A DNA stretch of 64,000 bases from contig JAPPBN010000003.1 of the NCBI GenBank assembly GCA_026705025.1, forward strand, positions 1 to 64,000, given 5' to 3'. Below the pieces are notes generated by a model, which searched no databases, was not told where the DNA came from, and saw only the letters and a list, made by a program, of their open reading frames with translations. Source of the DNA: Bin125 sp026705025 (lineage in GTDB: Bacteria > Chloroflexota > Dehalococcoidia > Bin125). The position numbers were made by a program, and so were the translations under genes. This document shows, in pieces, positions 60,754 to 64,000 of this stretch. How positions within the stretch are numbered: the first letter of the stretch is position 1; each line of letters starts with the position of its first letter.

Positions 60754-62112
60754 ATGAGGTGGTTTGTCGAGCGACCGTTGCGCGCGCTGGCCGTAGTGCT
60801 GATTGCGCTGGGAATCGGGTCGGCGCTGCTGAGCGGTTGCGGCTCGGACAACCCACCTGGCGGGTTGCATGTCTCAGAGATGGCCCAGGAGATTGGACCG
60901 GTCTCGGCCAACTTCGTGAACCGTGCGCTTGATCGGGCCGAGCGGCAGGACGCGGTGGCATGGATCCTGATGCTTGACACGCCGGGCGGGCTGATCACAT
61001 CGACAGATGACATCGTGCAGCGCATCCTGGCGGCGGAGATACCGGTGATTGTCTTCGTCAGTCCGGCCGGTGCGCGGGCGGCGTCGGCGGGGACGTTCAT
61101 CACCCTGGCGGGGCACGTCGCTGCGATGGCGCCGAACACGCAGATCGGCGCTGCGCATCCGATCGCGGGCAGCGGTGAAGACATCGAGGGTGACCTGAAC
61201 GACAAGGTGACCAACGACGCAGCGGCCGACATACGCGGCATCGCGAAACATCGGGGTCGGAATGAGGAATGGGCGGAGCAAGCGGTTCGGGAGTCGGTGT
61301 CGATCACCGGCGACGAGGCGGTGGAACTGAATGTGGTCGATCTGGTCGCCGCCGACTTGAACGACCTGATTGCCCAGATTGACGGACGGTCGATTCTGTT
61401 GGAACCGGACGGTGAGCGCATCACGCTGGATATCGCGGATGCACCGATCGTGGAGACGAACTACAACTTTGCCGAGTCGGTGTTGGACGTGATTGCGGAT
61501 CCAAACATTGCCTTCCTGTTCACATCGATCGGGAGCCTGCTGTTGCTGATCGAAGCGTTCTCTCCGGGATTGGTCGGACCGGGCGTGTTCGGCGTGATCA
61601 TGTTGATCTTCGGGTTCTTCGCACTGGGGCCGCTCGACACCAACCCGGCCGGGATTGCGTTGCTGGTGTTGGCGATCATCCTGCTGGTTGCGGAGGTGTT
61701 CGTCGCCGGATTTGGGTTCCTTGGCATTGGCGGGATCATTGCGTTGGTCCTGGGGGGATTGCTGTTAATCGGTGACGCCTCGGTTGATGCGGAGAAGGTG
61801 TCGATCTGGGCGCTGGTGGTCGGGGCCGGGCTGGTTGGAGTGGTTGTGTTCGGACTGGGCACTCTGATTGCCGTGGATCGGCGCAAGCCGAAGTGGTCGT
61901 TCCAGGCATCTCACGGAATCGTGGGCAAGGTCGGTCACGCGCACAGCGCGCTGTCGCCGGGCGGGACCGTGATGGTGGACGCAGAGCTGTGGTCGGCGAG
62001 GGCCGCCGCCGGGGTTGAGATCGCGGAGGGAACCTCGATCAACGTGATCGGGATGGAAGGGCTCACGGCGATCGTCGAGTCGTCGGAGAGTGAGGAGGAG
62101 CTGGATGAGTGA
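60754..62112 (+). CDS. NfeD family membrane-bound ClpP-class serine protease
   Basis: 452 residues. A signal/lipobox (L-L-S-G-C) leads into a ClpP-fold protease domain with I-L-M-L-D-T-P-G-G-L, nucleophile Ser in A-A-S-A-G and the Lys in D-L-N-D-K. Then come four or five membrane helices (about 265-375) and a C-terminal NfeD OB domain (G-I-V-G-K-V). NfeD-type proteases act with stomatin-like partners in membrane quality control; no stomatin gene is adjacent here. The DUF1801 gene starts 8 bases before its stop. Confidence 0.92.
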   Translation: MRWFVERPLRALAVVLIALGIGSALLSGCGSDNPPGGLHVSEMAQEIGPVSANFVNRALDRAERQDAVAWILMLDTPGGLITSTDDIVQRILAAEIPVIVFVSPAGARAASAGTFITLAGHVAAMAPNTQIGAAHPIAGSGEDIEGDLNDKVTNDAAADIRGIAKHRGRNEEWAEQAVRESVSITGDEAVELNVVDLVAADLNDLIAQIDGRSILLEPDGERITLDIADAPIVETNYNFAESVLDVIADPNIAFLFTSIGSLLLLIEAFSPGLVGPGVFGVIMLIFGFFALGPLDTNPAGIALLVLAIILLVAEVFVAGFGFLGIGGIIALVLGGLLLIGDASVDAEKVSIWALVVGAGLVGVVVFGLGTLIAVDRRKPKWSFQASHGIVGKVGHAHSALSPGGTVMVDAELWSARAAAGVEIAEGTSINVIGMEGLTAIVESSESEEELDE

Positions 62113-62479
62113 GTCGAAGTTCGACCGATACTTCGCAGAGCTCGAAGAAGCGGAGCGTGCCGTCGCGTACCGGATTCGGGATGCGTTGCGCGACGCGGTG
62201 GGAGGCAATCCGAAGATTTCCGAGACGACGAAGTGGAGCTATCCGGCCTGGGTGTATGCGGGCAAACGCGGCAATATGTGCAGCATCATGGGCGCCAACG
62301 GATACGTGCGGCTGCAGTTTTTTCGCGGCGCGGAACTACCTGAGGCCGAGGCCCGGCTTGAGGGCACGGGCAAGGGGATGCGGCATCTCAAGGTGTGGTG
62401 CGATAGGGAGTTCCCAGCTAAGGCAATTCAAGGATTGGTAGCGGATGCAGTTGCCTTGCATGCGGGGCAGGACCGATAA
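62105..62479 (+). CDS. DUF1801 domain protein
   Basis: A 124-residue small alpha/beta protein: F-D-R-Y-F-A-E-L-E-E, then I-S-E-T-T-K-W-S-Y-P-A-W-V-Y and R-L-Q-F-F-R-G-A. This matches the DUF1801/YdhG-like fold of unknown function, which resembles SRPBCC or iron-binding small proteins. It overlaps the NfeD gene end, so it is translationally coupled. Confidence 0.82.
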   Translation: MSESKFDRYFAELEEAERAVAYRIRDALRDAVGGNPKISETTKWSYPAWVYAGKRGNMCSIMGANGYVRLQFFRGAELPEAEARLEGTGKGMRHLKVWCDREFPAKAIQGLVADAVALHAGQDR

Positions 62480-62513
62480 CTGAATACGGCAAGGCGACGG
62501 GCCCTCACCCTAA

Positions 62514-62534
62514 CCCTCTCCCTCAGGGAGAGGG
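62514..62534. repeat. Short palindromic repeat (CCCTCTCCC type)
   Basis: CCCTCTCCC (62514-62522) and GGGAGAGGG (62526-62534) pair over 9 bp with a TCA loop, preceded by CCCTCACCCTAA. It lies between convergent ends of the DUF1801 gene and rplS and resembles the elements at 36489 and 39064. It may help end transcription, but it has no T-run. Confidence 0.6.
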
Positions 62535-62562
62535 GACCAGAACGGGAGTATGGAAGAGCCGC

Positions 62563-62931
62563 CTAGTACGAGTGGATCGCGCGTTTGGCGTTTCGAGGGC
62601 GCTGGGGGATTCGGGCGGCCCGGCCGGTTCGCTCGCGGAGGTAGTAGAGGCGGGAGCGGCGGACTCGGCCTCGGCGGGTGACCTCGACCTTCTCGATCCT
62701 CGGTGAGTGATAGAGGAAGGTGCGCTCGACGCCGATGCCCTTGGTCACGCGGCGGACGGTGAAATTGGAGGACGAGCCCTGCTTCTTGCGGCGGATGACG
62801 ACACCCTCGAAGACCTGGGTGCGCTCGCGGTCGCCCTCGACGATCACCGCGTGGACGCGGACGGTGTCACCGGGCTGGAATTCCTCGATATCCGGATTGC
62901 GTTCATAGGTCAGGAGGTCGCTGCGGTCCAT
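62563..62931 (-). CDS. rplS: 50S ribosomal protein L19
   Basis: A 122-residue large-subunit protein at the 30S-50S interface. P-G-D-T-V-R-V-H, F-E-G-V-V-I-R-R, F-T-V-R-R-V-T-K-G-I-G-V-E-R and R-R-G-R-V-R-R-S-R-L-Y-Y-L-R are diagnostic. GGAG lies 6 bases before the ATG. It follows trmD on the minus strand, the usual bacterial order. Confidence 0.98.
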   Translation of the reverse strand: MDRSDLLTYERNPDIEEFQPGDTVRVHAVIVEGDRERTQVFEGVVIRRKKQGSSSNFTVRRVTKGIGVERTFLYHSPRIEKVEVTRRGRVRRSRLYYLRERTGRAARIPQRPRNAKRAIHSY

Positions 62932-63036
62932 GATCAGCTCCGGATGGGAAGGTTGGGAAATGGGCTGGAGGTCGTGGTTTCATCTTACGACCGAACCCGG
63001 CTTGCGTTCTAGCCGATCGTGGTTGCGGCCTCGAGG

Positions 63037-63741
63037 TCAGGTGGTTGTCTCCGACACATCATCGTCCTCGGACATCAGGTCGGGACGGCGGGCGCGGGTG
63101 CGCTCGATCTGCCGCTCTCGACGCCAGCGCTCCACTGCGCCGTGGTCGCCGCTGAGCAGAATGTCAGGAACTCGCCATCCGCGAAACTCCGGCGGCCTCG
63201 TGTACTGGGGATACTCGAGCAGTCCGGCGCTGAATGACTCCTCTACCGTCGACTGGGGTGAGCCGAGCGCACCGGGTTGGAGCCGGACGAGGGCGTCGAC
63301 CAGCACAACAGCGGCCGGTTCGCCGCCGGAGAGCACGTAATCGCCGATGGAGATCTCCTCGTCGACCAGGTGCTCACGCACTCGTTCGTCGACGCCTTCA
63401 TAGCGACCGCAGAGGATGATCAACCTGTCTTCGCGCGCGAGGCGCCGCGCCAGCGCCTGGTCGAGGCGTTGGCCCTGCGGGGTCAGCAGCACCGCGTGGC
63501 CGGGATTGTCCTGGCTGCGCAGCGTCTCGACTGCCCGGAACCAGGGTTCAGGCTTCATCACCATCCCCGCTCCGCCGCCGTACGGGTAGTCGTCGACCGT
63601 CCGGTGGCGATCGTCGGTGTAGTCGCGCAGGTCGTGGACCTGGAGTTCGACGATCCTGCGATCGCGGGCGCGTTTGATGATGCTGTGTTCAAACGCGCCC
63701 GCGAGCAGCGGCGGGAAGATGGTGATGACGTCGATTCGCAT
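63037..63741 (-). CDS. trmD: tRNA (guanine-N1-)-methyltransferase
   Basis: Methylates G37 of tRNA with SAM. About 234 residues, SPOUT fold with trefoil knot: R-I-D-V-I-T-I-F-P-P at the start, Y-G-G-G-A-G-M-V-M-K-P, L-C-G-R-Y-E-G-V-D-E-R-V, I-G-D-Y-V-L-S-G-G-E and T-R-P-P-E-F-R-G. ATG 63741 is chosen; a GTG one codon earlier is an alternative. rimM, often upstream, is absent in the visible part. Confidence 0.97.
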   Translation of the reverse strand: MRIDVITIFPPLLAGAFEHSIIKRARDRRIVELQVHDLRDYTDDRHRTVDDYPYGGGAGMVMKPEPWFRAVETLRSQDNPGHAVLLTPQGQRLDQALARRLAREDRLIILCGRYEGVDERVREHLVDEEISIGDYVLSGGEPAAVVLVDALVRLQPGALGSPQSTVEESFSAGLLEYPQYTRPPEFRGWRVPDILLSGDHGAVERWRRERQIERTRARRPDLMSEDDDVSETTT

Positions 63742-63767
63742 CACCCGGTGCGGCTTTCAGACTTGCC

Positions 63768-64000
63768 TTAGTCGCGGCCGAACGCGGCATTGGGATCCCA
63801 GCGACGCTTGCCTCCGCCCGCGCTTCCGCCGTTGTTGGTGGTCACGGATTGGCGGTGATGGAGGAAGGCCGGCGTCGCGAGTTCTTCGGCGCTGCGAGGT
63901 TCGACCGGATTGAAGGTCAAGTTCTCGAGGATGTCTTCACGAGAGGGCGGGAGCGGCGCGGCCGGCTCGGCGAAGGCAGGCGCGGTCTGTTGTGCGGCGG
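63768..64000 (-). CDS. C-terminal part of a protein cut off by window end; possibly FtsZ
   Basis: 77 codons before the stop TAA (63768-63770). A Pro/Ala/Gln-rich linker is followed by E-E-L-A-T-P-A-F-L-H-H-R and a Gly-rich, basic tail (G-K-R-R-W-D-P-N-A-A-F-G-R-D). The P-A-F-L plus basic residues near the C-terminus resembles the FtsZ C-terminal conserved peptide ((I/V)-P-x-F-L-R-R), and the linker composition fits FtsZ, but its tail beyond is unusual. The rest lies outside the window, so this remains tentative. Confidence 0.4.
   Translation of the reverse strand, partial: AAQQTAPAFAEPAAPLPPSREDILENLTFNPVEPRSAEELATPAFLHHRQSVTTNNGGSAGGGKRRWDPNAAFGRD

Overview
The window is a dense, high-G+C bacterial chromosome segment with about 66 protein genes, one tRNA and very little non-coding DNA. 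Gene content fits a marine or sponge-type Chloroflexota (SAR202/Dehalococcoidia-like) best. It has many class III CoA-transferases, crotonase-fold enzymes and SDRs, DapL-type lysine synthesis, the PurS form of FGAM synthase and long pgk-tpiA-miaA-dapF style housekeeping strings. This assignment is an inference from gene content; no rRNA is present.

Layout. 1-4500: a strong terminator, a large unrecognised alpha-solenoid protein and a large serine recombinase whose 3' end runs into the 3' half of a CAU-anticodon tRNA gene, so this looks like the tRNA end of an integrated element. 4559-8429: a DUF192 lipoprotein, then glpK-glpD for glycerol use. 8426-16871: Cu(I) P1B-ATPase, an ATP-grasp ligase, an MFS transporter, a class II histone-deacetylase-like amidohydrolase, a B12-binding radical SAM enzyme and an NfuA-type Fe-S carrier. 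16944-36435: accessory catabolism, with a CocE-type hydrolase, NIPSNAP, flavin reductase, Rieske protein, SDRs, four crotonase/hydrolase-type genes, two MFS/CoA-transferase groups, a PTPS-like protein and a J-domain protein. 36525-45157 (minus strand): hflX, dapL, a GNAT, dapF, miaA, tpiA, pgk, rpiB and tsaC. 45164-53646 (plus strand): purine synthesis, guaA, purD, purB, purC and purS, interrupted by a secreted metalloprotease gene with an in-frame TGA. 53647-64000: hisB, a ferritin-like protein, PEP mutase/CoA-transferase, hisC-hisD, NfeD, rplS, trmD and a cut-off gene that may be ftsZ.

The most notable finding is at 14855-16234. The radical SAM gene seems to stop at TGA, but translation through that codon gives the tail motif W-F-C-U-A-E-P and 25 more codons that end exactly on the stop of the convergent neighbour. 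A SECIS-like hairpin begins six bases after the TGA. I read it as a selenoprotein of the CUAEP-tail radical SAM type. This implies that the organism decodes UGA as selenocysteine and makes a second in-frame TGA, in the metalloprotease at 50931, worth checking.

Other features of interest are: three intergenic regions sharing a 10-bp phased repeat (AAATCYGGAC); hflX and glpK genes whose conserved N-termini lie upstream of any ATG/GTG/TTG; two adjacent CoA-transferases, one lacking the catalytic Asp; and crotonase-fold paralogues with altered catalytic residues.
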